Shown: positions 1-12,141 of the stretch, one piece after another
How positions within the stretch are numbered: the first letter of the stretch is position 1
Layout of the letters: every line of letters begins with the position of its first letter
Origin: Mansonella perstans
Lineage: Eukaryota; Nematoda; Chromadorea; Rhabditida; Onchocercidae
NCBI GenBank assembly: GCA_037074765.1
Contig: JBAMDO010000003.1
Coordinates: 248,001-312,000, forward strand
DNA length: 64,000 nt
Reading direction: 5' to 3'
Notes under the pieces: generated by a model
What the model was told of the DNA's origin: nothing
The model's input: only the letters and a program-made list of their open reading frames with translations
The model's database searches: none
Program-made: the position numbers and the translations under genes

Positions 1-2540
1 AAAACTTCTTGTAAATATGTGAGATAATTAATTGTTGGAAATTTGCTATGCTTTAAAACGTCCAATTGCTTTAAACAATCTAATTGCAAGAATTTAATTT
101 ATTTAACGAAATTATGATTAATTAATTGCATCAGTTAGATTTGTATCGCTGGATCTCTTGATTTTCATCTAAAGCATTATTTAGAATTTTTTTATCAATG
201 AAAATTTTTGTCGTTCCTTTTGCGAAAACTTTGTAGCATTTTTATTTCACTTTAAATTGCAGACTGAGAAAAGTCAAAAATGTGTTTTTGTTTTAATTCC
301 AATTACAAGGCAAAAAAAGCCAGCTTAATTTTGAGAATTTTTACGGAATTTTACATTTTTTTCAACTCATCACTCTCGTAAATCAAATTATTTAATCATT
401 TGTGGCTAAAAATAAATTCTTTTTGGTATGATTGAAATTTTTTATCCTTCAATCTTTTACAATCAGTGGTCATTTTAATTTCGATGCTAATTTTACAATA
501 ATTTTTTCTACATTTAAAAATTACACAGCGTTGTTCATTTTGTGATTTCTGGACTATTATTAATATTTTACTCTTTGATATATCACTAATCATCATTAAT
601 TGTTCTCTTTGTTTTACGAATCAATCTTACAGTTATAAGAGTGACATCTGACAGCACTGCTCTGTCAGTAAAAACTTTAGAGTAGGAAAAGAAAAAATCG
701 ACAAATCTATTTTAGTATTTTCGCATAAATATTTGCGTAATTTCCGAAAAGACAATAAAGTAATTAGCGCATTTTTTTCTGTAAATTTTGGACAAGTATT
801 AGGAAGAGAAAACAGCTAATTTTCTTAATTTGAAAAATTCATTTTCTGTAAAATTTTTTTCTTTAATTCATTTTGCCATTCTCACTAAGAATGCAAATAC
901 ACTTACCTGCCGATATCTTGGTTTTAGTTGTGCTGCCCAAATTTGCAAACGTAGCAAATATAATTTCCATGCATCGGGCTGCAATTAATGACATCAAATA
1001 TATGATTAAAATTAACAAAGGTAATCAAAATAATTAACCATAAGTAATAACGTATTAACGAATGTAATTGAAATGAATGTATTTTTATTTAGAAGATAAA
1101 TAAAAACACCAGTTGTTAATGATTGTTAGTAGTGAACTTACAGTTCTTTCTTATTTTTATTTGAAAACATACATTAATTAACTAATGAATTTGCAATAAA
1201 ATTTGCAATAAATTCATTAGTTAATGTAAAATGAATGACTAATTGGCGTAATTAATTTAATTTTCGGTCCTTTTGTTCTTTTCTTAAAGCAACTGTGCTT
1301 TATGTCAGTTTAATCTACGGCAAGACTATATTAAGCAAAAATGTGGAATTAGTTAAGCAAAACGGATAAATATGAGAAATTACTTAGAAAAAATGAACAA
1401 GTATAACGAAGCAAATTCTGGAAGACAAAAGTTCTGGAAGATTTTTCCAAACAATTCAATTTCCCTGAATCAAAGGAAAAACAAATCTTCGATAAATTTT
1501 TTTTATCGTTAATAATTATCAATTAAAATTATTATAAACATGAAATATTGTTCGTTTTCTTTTCTTTTTCTCCGAGATAACTGAAAAAATAACGAATAGA
1601 ATTTTTTTGCGAAAATTAAACAATATTTAATGATTGTGTACACGTAAACATATACATGATTTGTAAATTATCACATTATCAAAGTGAGTATACCATATAT
1701 GTTTGAATCCAAAATTCAAATCGTCACAACATATAAATGAATCAGCCCTGAATTTAAAAATTAGATCATTCATTTTGCTTTCAATCAATTAAGTGAAATT
1801 AGTGAAAAATTTGCTCTGGAATATATAACTTCATTTATTTTTTTCTAATTTTCATCATCAATTTTTTAAATGATTTTTTCAAGAACCAACAATCAGCGTG
1901 ACAAGGATAATGATAATAATAAAAGATGAAACGTATGACAAAGTAAATGACATTTGAAAAAATGGAAAAAAACAGAAATGAATTTGACTTGTAGTAAAGT
2001 GTTGTTCACTTTTTTAACTGTTTTTGAAGAAACAAAAAATAATATTGCGAAGGTTAAGAATTCTGAAATAAAAAGCAAACTGAGTGTTAAACAAAATTTC
2101 GAGCGTTTCTCTATTATTTTTAACATCAAATGTTAATTATTTTATTTGATAATTTGCATAAGAAAAAGTTTTGAAAATCAATTTTTTTCTTATAATTTTG
2201 CAACTTATATTATTTTTTGCAGAGCACGTTAAATAATGACAACAGTATAATGGTGACAAGATTTTGAAAGCAATAATAATAATGATGAAGTGATAATAAT
2301 AGTATCAGTGATAATAATGATATTGATTAGAGCAGAAAATTTTCCATTAATTTCAAAAAAAAATGATGCAATTTTATTCCAAATGAAGTTAAATGAAAAT
2401 TTCTTGAATGAACTAAAAAATATACAAAAATTTATGTCAATCAATTTGCAAAGGCATTGCAAAAAAGGAAGACATACAATGAACTTTTTGTTGTTGCATA
2501 CTTTAAACTAATTAATTTCAAGTAAACAAATTTAACCCAA
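1..2540. other. Non-coding AT-rich DNA
   Basis: I see no exon, RNA gene or conserved motif. An imperfect inverted repeat with ~25-bp arms occupies about 1171-1227 (AACTAATGAATTTGCAA facing its complement). Homopolymer runs are frequent. Confidence 0.6.
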
Positions 2541-2999
2541 TCAAATTACAAAAACTGTAAACGAAAAAATCAATATGACTAATAACGATACCATTTTGCG
2601 TGTTCGCAAAGAGCTGCTATCAACTGGAACGAATTTTTTCGATACTAGTGATATTCGAGCATTATTTGGAAATGATTTAGATCCAACGACTTTTGTCGGT
2701 ACTACTGATCTCCCAGCATTATTTTGAAGTGAGTTATAACCAACGACATTATTTTGGAATGAATTTATGGATAAGGAAAAGGATGGTATCGAAGCATCGT
2801 CGGTATAATAATATTCATCGCCATCAGTATCATAAGTGACATAGGCATCATTTCCGTTACTGTTAAGTGCATTAGAGCCAACTGTAAGTCCGTTGTATTT
2901 ATTAATAACGATACCATTTTCCACGAATGTAATTTTCATAAATGTTAATACAATAAGGGAAAGCCTGAAACAAATACAATTGCAAAAATAATTTCCCAC
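2541..2999 (-). CDS. Possible small secreted or GPI-anchored protein, unassigned
   Basis: I do not recognise this ORF. It is open for 152 codons, long for such AT-rich DNA. A likely Met is at about 2940 (MKITFVENG). The middle is Asn/Ser/Asp/Tyr-rich (YDTDGDEYYYTDD). It contains imperfect internal repeats, NSLQNNAGRSVVPTK and KSFPNNARISLVSKK. It ends with a 17-residue hydrophobic tail (MVSLLVILIFSFTVFVI), as in a GPI signal or tail anchor. Just upstream, TTTGTTTCAG could be an acceptor from an unseen first exon, or an ATG at 3001 could begin a signal peptide in another frame. It could still be chance. Confidence 0.35.
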   Translation of the reverse strand: MGNYFCNCICFRLSLIVLTFMKITFVENGIVINKYNGLTVGSNALNSNGNDAYVTYDTDGDEYYYTDDASIPSFSLSINSFQNNVVGYNSLQNNAGRSVVPTKVVGSKSFPNNARISLVSKKFVPVDSSSLRTRKMVSLLVILIFSFTVFVI

Positions 3000-3912
3000 A
3001 TTGTAATTATTTTTTTTTTTTTTTTTTTTTTTTTTGGAAATTTTAAATTCATAACTTGAAAAAAGTACGAAAAAAATGAAGAAGTAACAAGTTTAATTCA
3101 AATTTGGAAAAAGTGAAAATTTTTTTTTTGAATGAAACAAATTTGAATTTTAGCTGCAAAACTTACCATAATGAAATGATATACATTATAACTGAATATG
3201 AATTGCTGATTGTCGATGTTGTTTGGGTGAAAAATAACCTAAAGGAAATAAATAATTTGATAATTGCTCCCGATTGCTTATTGCACACTCGCGAGAAAAT
3301 AGCAAACTAATAAGTCAGAAAAAGTTAAAAAAAAAAAGTAACCTCAAAACAGGGCAGGTATGATTCAGCAAAAATTTACCAAAACGATGAATTGACAACA
3401 AATGATGACAGTAGAAGAATTTTTTTTTTTTTTGATCATCGATAGTGCTGGAACATTGTCATCATATGCATATGAGAAGATGATTTAAGAAACATTTTGT
3501 TTTTCTCCTTTCCTCTTTTTTTCTTTTTTACAAGTTTTTAAATTTGTATTTTTTTTTCTTGCGTGTGTTTTAATTTTTTTTTCAAAATTATTTTAATAAT
3601 TCCAAATCATTCATTGCTTTCACTTTCTAATTCACATTATATTAAATTTGCTGATATTTGCATTTTTTAAATTTCTTTAGAAAATTTTTTTTCTAAATAA
3701 AGCAAATTTAAAAGCCAACAAAACATTAATTAATTCAAAAAAGAAGAAGGCAAAAAAGTATGCACAGATATGATAGAAGTATTAAATATTATTCACAAGC
3801 TTTTCTTGTTTTTTATTTGAATTACTAAGAGTATGATGATAAGTTAAAAAAACATCATTGCTTTTATCCAGTTCCTTTATCGGTACCGATAATTTTGCTC
3901 AAGATGACATAC

Positions 3913-3956
3913 TGTCAACACATCTCACCATATCTTTATGGTGAGATGTGTTGACA
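3913..3956. repeat. Perfect 20-bp inverted repeat with 4-nt loop
   Basis: Arms 3913-3932 and 3937-3956 are exact reverse complements around the loop TCTT. The transcript of either strand would fold into a fully paired hairpin. No gene is close by. Confidence 0.85.
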
Positions 3957-4034
3957 TAATACATAATGGATACATAATCCCTGAATGCATATTATGGTAA
4001 GATGATAACTGGTGAGAAGGAACAGCAATATACG

Positions 4035-4378
4035 ATTATCCATGCCATGATTCCTAACTATGATTCTCCATGGCTTGCTTCCTAAACTATGATCCTCCTT
4101 CTGAACTATATGATTCTCCATCCATGATTCCTCAATTGGTTCAACCTCAATGGCATAACTCCTCAGATACGTTCTCCATGCTATGATTCCTTAACTATAT
4201 GATTCTTTATAGCCTGTTTCCTCAAATATATCATTCTTCACGCCATAATTTCTCAATTATATCAATCTCCATGCAATGATCCTTAAATTATGTGAATCTG
4301 CATAGCATGATTCCTCAACTACATGATTCTCCATGCTTGTCTTTTCAACTCTACGTAGGATTCTTCAAATAAATGATT
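4035..4378. repeat. Degenerate tandem array, ~30-40 bp unit
   Basis: About nine diverged copies of a unit like 'CCATGATTCCTCAACTATATGATTCT' variants follow the hairpin at 3913. The unit length varies. No coding potential is evident. Confidence 0.6.
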
Positions 4379-5845
4379 CATCATTGAAAGTAACAAAACA
4401 AAAAATATAAGAAAATGAATATAAAATCAGCAAAATATACCAAATTTCTCATAAAAAATGAATAAAACAACTGACGAAACGCTTGCATAACTTCGTCCAT
4501 TAATATGAAAAATTTCAGCTTGGTTTTTTCTTATCTTTAATCATTATTTACACAGTTATTTTCCGATTACGCCACCAATAGTGTCGACGAAAAATGACTG
4601 AGGAGAAAAAAAGAATGAAGTATCGAAATTGAAGAAGTAAAGTGCATGATGATCACACACAAATTACGGGTAAATGGATTCCTGTTTTATATCATTTATT
4701 TGACATAAAAGTAAAATCACGATGAATTTAGATGCCATAATTTAGAGAATAGCGGAACTTTAAACTTTTGATAGAATGCATGTTCCTCAGTGTTAATAAT
4801 TTCAGTTATTAACTTTACTTTTTATTATTAACTTTACTTTCAAACATTGTCATAAATTTTGAATTTCGATAAGACCATTGCTTACTCAACGATCCCTTCA
4901 CTGTCAAAAAGTACTTTCGAAATCGATTTCTATCAAAATTGATCCTTTTTTTTTCAAAAGTATTTTGAAATGCAAAAACCTGATCTTTTTTTCAGTCATA
5001 AATTGTGATTAATTTAATTTGATTAATTTTATGTTCAAAGCACCTTCAATTCATCAAAAGAAAAAAAAAATCCTCAAAATTTTCAATGACGTAAGTTAAC
5101 ACATGTTTAAACTTTAACATATGTTTTCGACTGATATGAAAAAAAAAAACGTGCATGTCATTAATTAATGATTCCAAGATAATAATATCGTGATTTCTAG
5201 CAATACAAATCTAGCAAATGTACATTATCATATTAAGCACATAGGATATAATGATGCCGACGAAATAGACCAAGTCAATTAATTAGGAAAAAGAATATCC
5301 GGCAAACTCTTCAAATTTATCATTTCTTTGGAAAATGAAATCCTAAGAAATGAAAGACTTTATAAGAATCGGCAGATGTTTTTATGCAATTCATTTAAGT
5401 TTAACCCTAAAAGTAATAGTAGTGGCATAACTTTCATATTGCCAGCAAACATTTTTGAAGTATTAAACCTAGCATTCATCAATTTTTGCTTTGAACTACG
5501 AAGAAATTTGCCATTGGACTTTTTTACACAATAGAATTGTAATTTGTAAAACTATAAAGTAAATAATCAAATTTGGAATTCGTTAAATTACCATCATTTT
5601 TTTCATACTATAACTGGTCCAAAAAACAGTTAAAAATTTACATCATAGTAAAATAATCCAAAAAAACATGTGAAACAACTGTGTCTGACGTTTCAGAGAA
5701 TGAATATAACACTGAAGGAATATATTTCAACACAAAGTAGCCGATCATTGCTGAATAATTATATGATATAGAAATTTGAGGAAGAAATTTCTTTTAGAAC
5801 TCATCAAAACAAGTGATCATGCACAAAAATTACCACTTTTTTAGC

Positions 5846-5876
5846 ATTTGGCTGATAAACTCTTTATCAGCCAAAT
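5846..5876. repeat. Perfect 14-bp inverted repeat with 3-nt loop
   Basis: Arms 5846-5859 and 5863-5876 (ATTTGGCTGATAAA and its complement) flank CTC. It is intergenic, just downstream of the ADP-ribosylglycohydrolase gene. Confidence 0.8.
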
Positions 5877-6199
5877 ATTAGAATCACTTTTTAAAACAAT
5901 CATGTTTTTCACAACTAGAAAAAACTTTCTTATACAAAAAATTTCCCTAAACTAACACAAACCATTCAGAAATTCTTTGACCTATATTCAACATATGTCC
6001 AACTTATGACGCATGTTCAGCAAAACTTTTAAGATTTTGAAATTTCAAAAATTCCATGTTATAAATGGAAAAATCAAATTCGCGGATGAGACCCTGTAAT
6101 AATATTTCTTATACAAACTATTGTGAAAAAAAAGATCGAAAGGAACTTCAAAAATAACAAAAATATAAACTAAAAAATAAGTAAGGGGAAAAAGAAAGA

Positions 6200-9100
6200 T
6201 TAATAATTCAATATTAGTAATGTGCTGACGATTCGTTCAATATTGTAGTCGATAATATTAAGATTAGTTCGTGGTTTACTGTTCTTCACTGTGCTAATCC
6301 ATTGCTTTGATATGTCATCTACACCAAATCGTGCACCTGAAAAAATAAATCTAATGTTAAGTTATTTGTAGTGTGACAAACATAAAATGTTTTCAAGTAA
6401 GAAAAAATGATTGAAGTGATTTGGATGATAAGAACTTGTTGCTTTTCAAATAGCAGGACAACATTTGACATAATATCTTCCGAATATATTTAACTTTTTA
6501 CCAAAAAATTGCTCATACACAAGAATTAAAAGTTAAATTTAGAGAACTTCCAACAAAGAACAAAATTAACCAATTAGAGCTCCAACGATGGCAGCATTTG
6601 TATCAGTATCACCTCCACGTGAAATTGCGTCAATCAGCGATTTCGTAAACGACGTACCATGAAGAAGCTCATAAAAAGCACTCTGAAATTTTTTTTTTGT
6701 CATCCATTTCAGATTTGATCCAATCCAGCAGCTACTGAATGATTTATTTTTACCAATCTCTATCAAAAATTCATACACTACATCATCATCTTACAAATAT
6801 TAAACAGTATTATTCACTAATTACTAGAATTTTAAAATGAAAAGGCAAAAAAAGTAACCTGCAATGCCACTCCAATATATCCCATCGCTTTATCATCACC
6901 ATTTACAAATTGATCCCCAATTTTTACGGGAATAGGTTTTTTTTGCGCTGCCAACAGATGGTCACGGATACGCGTGCTTTGAGTAGCATTTAATGCTACT
7001 TCGAATGCTTCCTGCACTAAATTAATTGTTTTCATCTTAAAATTTTCGCAATTGATATTTTAATAATGGACAATGATAAAGTTTTACTTTTCTAAATACC
7101 AACGCACACTAAAGCGATTGTAATATGGTCATTGTTCTTTGAAAACTCATTTAATTGCTAAAAATTGTTTTCTTTTTATTCCAAATTTATCAATTGAAGC
7201 TAAATGCATCGAAATGTCTAAGAAAATGAACAAATATTTTATTCTAAAGCAATCAATAACTTCATAGAAATCATTACATTTTAAGCTTATAGTTCTCTAA
7301 ACATCACCTTAGCATCCTAATAGTAAATTAGCATTGAAGAATAAATAAAAGTAAATGATAATAGTTGAACAAAAGTACTATTGATCTTTACTAACAATTT
7401 TGAATCATTAATTAATAGTGCATCGTTTCTGCTAAGACTCTACATTATTATATGCACCTATGATAAACATTTCATACGCTTCTTGAAATATTTCTTAAAG
7501 TTTGAGAATATTTCATATTTCAAGAAATACCTCATGATTAATGATTGCCTAATAAATTTAGTAAAACAAACACCTTATTGCTCTTCCCACTAATCAAATG
7601 TCGTACTGCCATAACGTACGCAAATACAGCTTGTTTGGCATCTTCTTCGTAATGTGTAAGTGAAAAGTCTGCGTGAACCATTTCTTCTATCCTAAATTTC
7701 AATGAATTTTGAAACTGTAATAAATAAAATATTAAAGAGAACAACAAGAACTACATTTCACAAATGTTAAGGACTACATATGATTAAAGATAAATTGCCA
7801 AAAAACAAACTGCATGTTATTAAAATATAATTGAATGCCTACTTTTAACTTAAATATGTATACTTTTAACTTATTTATATCCAATCTGACATATAATGGA
7901 ATATAATAAACAAATAATCAACAGCTAACAGGGAAAAGGCTTGTAAAAGAGTTGAATGGCAATCTATAGTATATCAAGTTAAGCTTATTAAGTTATGACT
8001 TCAGATATGCAAATATTAAAGAAAAGTTGCTAAATTGTAGTGACAACTTAAATTCTTTGGAATTTGTTATATCAGAAAATTTTAATCATCATTTATACTT
8101 TGAATTTTTTATGAAACACCTAATTAAATGAACAAAAAAAATTTCCATTATCCAATTGGACAGACAATGCTATCGACCACATGCAATTATTGACCACAAT
8201 TAAATTAGTAAAATGAAAAAATTACCGTTGTATGGACATAATATTGACAGAATAGATAGCTAAAGATGATATTCGCATAAGGCAACCATTACTTAAACTG
8301 CCAACATTATACTTCTTCACATTATTTAATACCTCTTGATGTATTTCTTCTTTCTCGATATCACTCAATTCATGATGCCAATTAGGTGATAACTGCCGTT
8401 CTGTAAATTTCAAAAAAATAAAACATATTTATAATAAAATGTCATTTCATCTTTTTTTAAAAATTTCAAAGTATTTCAAAGTAAAATAATATAAGAAAGG
8501 TTTTGTTCTAACTACAAGGCTTTTTACTTATTGTCCATATTTTTGAAAATTATCAATTTCAATATATCAAACTAGATTTCAGTAAATGAAAGGTTATTCA
8601 ATGATTTGCAAATGGATAGCCAACTTCAATGACATAATACTAAATAACTTGATAATATACCATCAAATAATATTATAAATTGGAATACCAATAGTTAGTG
8701 CATTTCGAGTAGCTCTACCAATATCTGGTGGTTTCGATTGACCCCAGAATACATAGCTACAAGCAACATTAGCTGCATCAAAAGTACCACAACGAATTAT
8801 GCTGGAAGCTAACGAAAGAGCCATTTCCGAATCATCCGTTACCAGAAAATTCCAATACATTAAGCAAAATTAAGAAATAATCCTTTTTATTTTGTAATTT
8901 CTTTTAAATTTCACACTTTTTTTCACATTCAATAATTTTCTTTCCCAGTTTTTAACTATTTAATTTATCAAAAAGTTTTGAAATACATTAACATTTGTTA
9001 TTTTAAATTTCAGCAAAATTAAACTCACTAATTATTCAACCATAACTATAAAAAATCTTTCTAAATTTCAAATTTTGGATCAAATATTTTTTTTCGAATA

Positions 9101-10016
9101 TTTTTATACACAATTATTCAAAACTTTCTTTTCCCCTCCTCCTTCTTCCTTAGAACAAGAAATATTATATGAAGATGCGAAAATTTACAAATGAATACCA
9201 ATTCCTTTTATTACAGCAATTCTTTAATGAAATTAACAAAATATTTTTCGAAATAAAATAAGAGTTTCGGAATTCATAATTAAAACTGAAATGCAGAGAT
9301 TGCGAAAATAGATTAGATGGTAAAAGTAATGAGGCAGTAATCAGAATTTACGAATGCAACTGTCAACTTAGTTCTTTCGAAATTAAATTCAAAATTTAGA
9401 AATTTAATATTATAGATAGATTAAAGATAATGAGGCAGTAATCAGAATTTACGAATGCAACTGTCAACTTAGTTCTTTCGAAATTAAATTCAAAATTTAG
9501 AAATTTAATGTAATAGATAGATTAGATGGTAAAGGTTATGAGGTAGCAATCAGAATTTAAAAGAAAAAAAAATTTTTTAAAATTTACTGTTAACTTAGTT
9601 CTCTCGAAATTTGAAATTCACATTGTTTAGAAGAACGATTAGAACTTTGCCTAGAATATTGTTGTGAAAAAATTCTTCTTTGAAAACAATTTTATTGGTT
9701 TTAAGAATTTTAAAACGATTGAAAGCATAAAATTAAATATTACAATAATATACCATAGAATAATAAAAGCTAATATAAATAGAAATATAATGTAGTAGCA
9801 ATAAATGATGATAACAATTAATAAATGATAATAATAATTAATAAATTAAGAAAGAAACCTGGCCTGGCAATAAATGAAATGGTCCACCACCAATTATTGG
9901 TAGAAAAGATTCTACAGAATCTTTCATTATCATTTGTTGAACAATTGATGAAGATTGAAATTCATATCGCGATCCCAATGAATCACCAATCACTTGTCCA
10001 TACATACAACCCAAAG
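6200..10016 (-). CDS. ADP-ribosylglycohydrolase (DraG/ARH family)
   Basis: This is a Mg-dependent hydrolase that removes ADP-ribose from proteins or small acceptors. Seven exons (9859-10016, 8689-8842, 8226-8400, 7574-7691, 6859-7011, 6571-6682, 6200-6336) give ~335 residues. Metal-binding motifs, counted from 10016, are GDSLG (11-15), VTDDSEM (54-60) and GGDTDT (276-281). SNGCLMRI and LTHYEEDA are also family motifs. The style (LLPGQVTDDSEMAL, LLHGTSFTK) recalls bacterial enzymes. Translation may start at ATG 10003-10005, or in an exon further upstream. The acceptor before the second exon reads TTTTC-TG instead of TTTTCAG, so either the intron is non-canonical or the gene is damaged. The fifth exon could begin at 7035 instead. 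Confidence 0.85.
9308..9630. repeat. Tandem repeat, 101-108 bp unit, about 2.5 copies
   Basis: Copies starting near 9329 and 9430 are identical over about 80 bp. A third, more diverged copy starts near 9538. The array lies in the intron between the first two ADP-ribosylglycohydrolase exons. Confidence 0.85.
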
Positions 10017-12099
10017 CTTTTTTGTATATTTCATCTATTCAATGATTTATAATTTGTTTCAAGAATTAAAAATCAATATTTCATTGCAATAATTTTACTT
10101 TTAATTTCTTAAAAAATTAAACAAGATAAATTGTAAATTTATTAATTTAATAATAAAATATAATAAAAAAAAAAAGCAAATTTCAAATATAATATTTATA
10201 ACTTAAGTAATATGTTGTCCAAAAAAAAAAATCTAATCTGTTAAGATATGATTTATTGATTTAAAACGAGATATGATTTAAATCTAATCAGATATGATTT
10301 ACTCTATAACCTGAATCAATTTTGATCTGTCTCCTATTTGAAAAATCTGAATCCATAGAAGCAGGATAGTGAAAAAGTATAGTACGCCAACCATATCCTT
10401 TCTGGTAACATAAGTTTGCATAAGTTTAACCGTAAAATGCCATCCGTCCAATTTGAAATTTTACATAAATTTTACATTTTGTTCGTAAAAATGTTAATTC
10501 TCTCAGATGATGATTTGTGGTACCAAATATAGGAATTTTATGTGGGATTCTGTATTTATATGACTGATATATGACTAAACAACTAGATGAATGAACTGAA
10601 TGAAATACCACATATATGGTACCAGAAATAAATAAACTGTGAAATGCTGTATTTTAGGTGATCTCATATAATTGACGTGAGATCTGCTGTTACAACGATC
10701 ACTTCCTGAGAATCTTTAATTGACGTTTTGAACGTTTTGATATAGCTGTGCTAATTATAATCAAGCTTTAATTAATAGAAAAGAATAATTAAATGTTACA
10801 GTTACAAAGAAGCAAACGTACGAGAGATACGTTGGCAAGTGATCAAAATTGTTCGAAGCATTTAACATTAAATCAAATCTTTTTTATAGATTTATGCAAA
10901 AATTTCATTAATTAAATCAAAGGAATAAACTTTTTTTCATATTTTTTTTTCATACAAAAAAAATTTTTTTTTTTTGTTTTTCATATACTTTGTATTTTTC
11001 ATACACATACTCAATTTATCACAAATATTTTTCAATTTGATGATAAATGAGTTTGTATTGTTTATGATGAAAGTTAATTGAAATAAGTTGACTTATTGCT
11101 TGCAAAATTTATTTTGAATTTTTAACTCTTTTAATAGTTTTTAATTTATTTATTGATTGAAATTTTATTAGTTAAGCATTTTGTCTTTTTTTTTATGTCA
11201 ATTTTGTTTTTTTTTTTTTTTTATTCGTAATTAACAAATAAACTAAAAGCTATTAAAGTTTAATCGTATGACATTCGAAATGATACTTGCAGATGACAGC
11301 CTGATATTAGTGGCATTTCAATTATTTGAGTATGCTAATTAATGGTATTCTAATTATTTGAGTATGCTAATTAATGGTATTCTAATTATCTGAGTATGCT
11401 AATTAATGGTATTCTAATTATTTGGGTATACTGCAATTGAACCACGAAATGTTTCAGAATCTCGTCGAATATGTCCACTTTGTCATCGATCATTCTCAAC
11501 TTTATAGAATGTTTACTTCCTTATGAACTCGTCCGAAAAACATCCTCAATATGTTGTTTTGTTTTCGTGATTTTTTCTTCTCTGCAACCAACGAAATTCA
11601 TATTTAGTAATTTTAAATTGACAAATGGAAATTTCTAATTGTTAATTAATTAATCACGAAAAAATGACAATATTTAATGTTCATTTGCAGCTATAAATGT
11701 TAATTATCATTTAGATTTTTTAAATAAAAATTTAGAATCAAAACTTCTTTTTTTTTCTTCCTCTAACTTTTTTCTCTTATTGCCTTCATCTTTTCAAACT
11801 AATAACAAAATTTTGCTAAAATTGAAAGAAATCAGAATTATCAGATCAGATCATTTACAAAGTTATTCCCAAAAAAAAAAAAAAAAATCCTAGTCACGAT
11901 TTGTCTATAAAAAAATGAAAAATAAAAGATAGAAATAGAATTTTACAAAAATTAAATTTAAAGAAAGAATAATTTTAAAAAGAAAGATTTTGGTGGAGAA
12001 AAAAAAGAATGAAAGAGAAGCAAAAGAAAAGAAAAATCTAAATATTTTAGGAATTTTTGACAAATGTCTTTATGTTATTGGGTGTAACAATAATTATGT
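10017..12099. other. Intergenic region upstream of the ADP-ribosylglycohydrolase gene
   Basis: It may hold a short first exon and promoter of that gene, but none could be fixed. The 32-bp array lies at 11321-11430. Otherwise nothing was recognised. Confidence 0.5.
11321..11430. repeat. 32-bp tandem repeat, ~3.4 copies
   Basis: The unit ATTATTTGAGTATGCTAATT plus AATGGTATTCTA is repeated at 11321, 11353 and 11385, with a partial copy at 11417. Copies differ by one or two bases. Confidence 0.85.
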
Positions 12100-12105
12100 T
12101 TTATT
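12100..12105 (-). terminator. AATAAA polyadenylation signal of the 103-residue gene
   Basis: The hexamer lies 36 nt downstream of the stop at 12142, in the right orientation. It supports this stop as a genuine gene end. Confidence 0.45.
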
Positions 12106-12141
12106 AAATTTAAATAAATTTGAGACTAAATACAATGCTAA

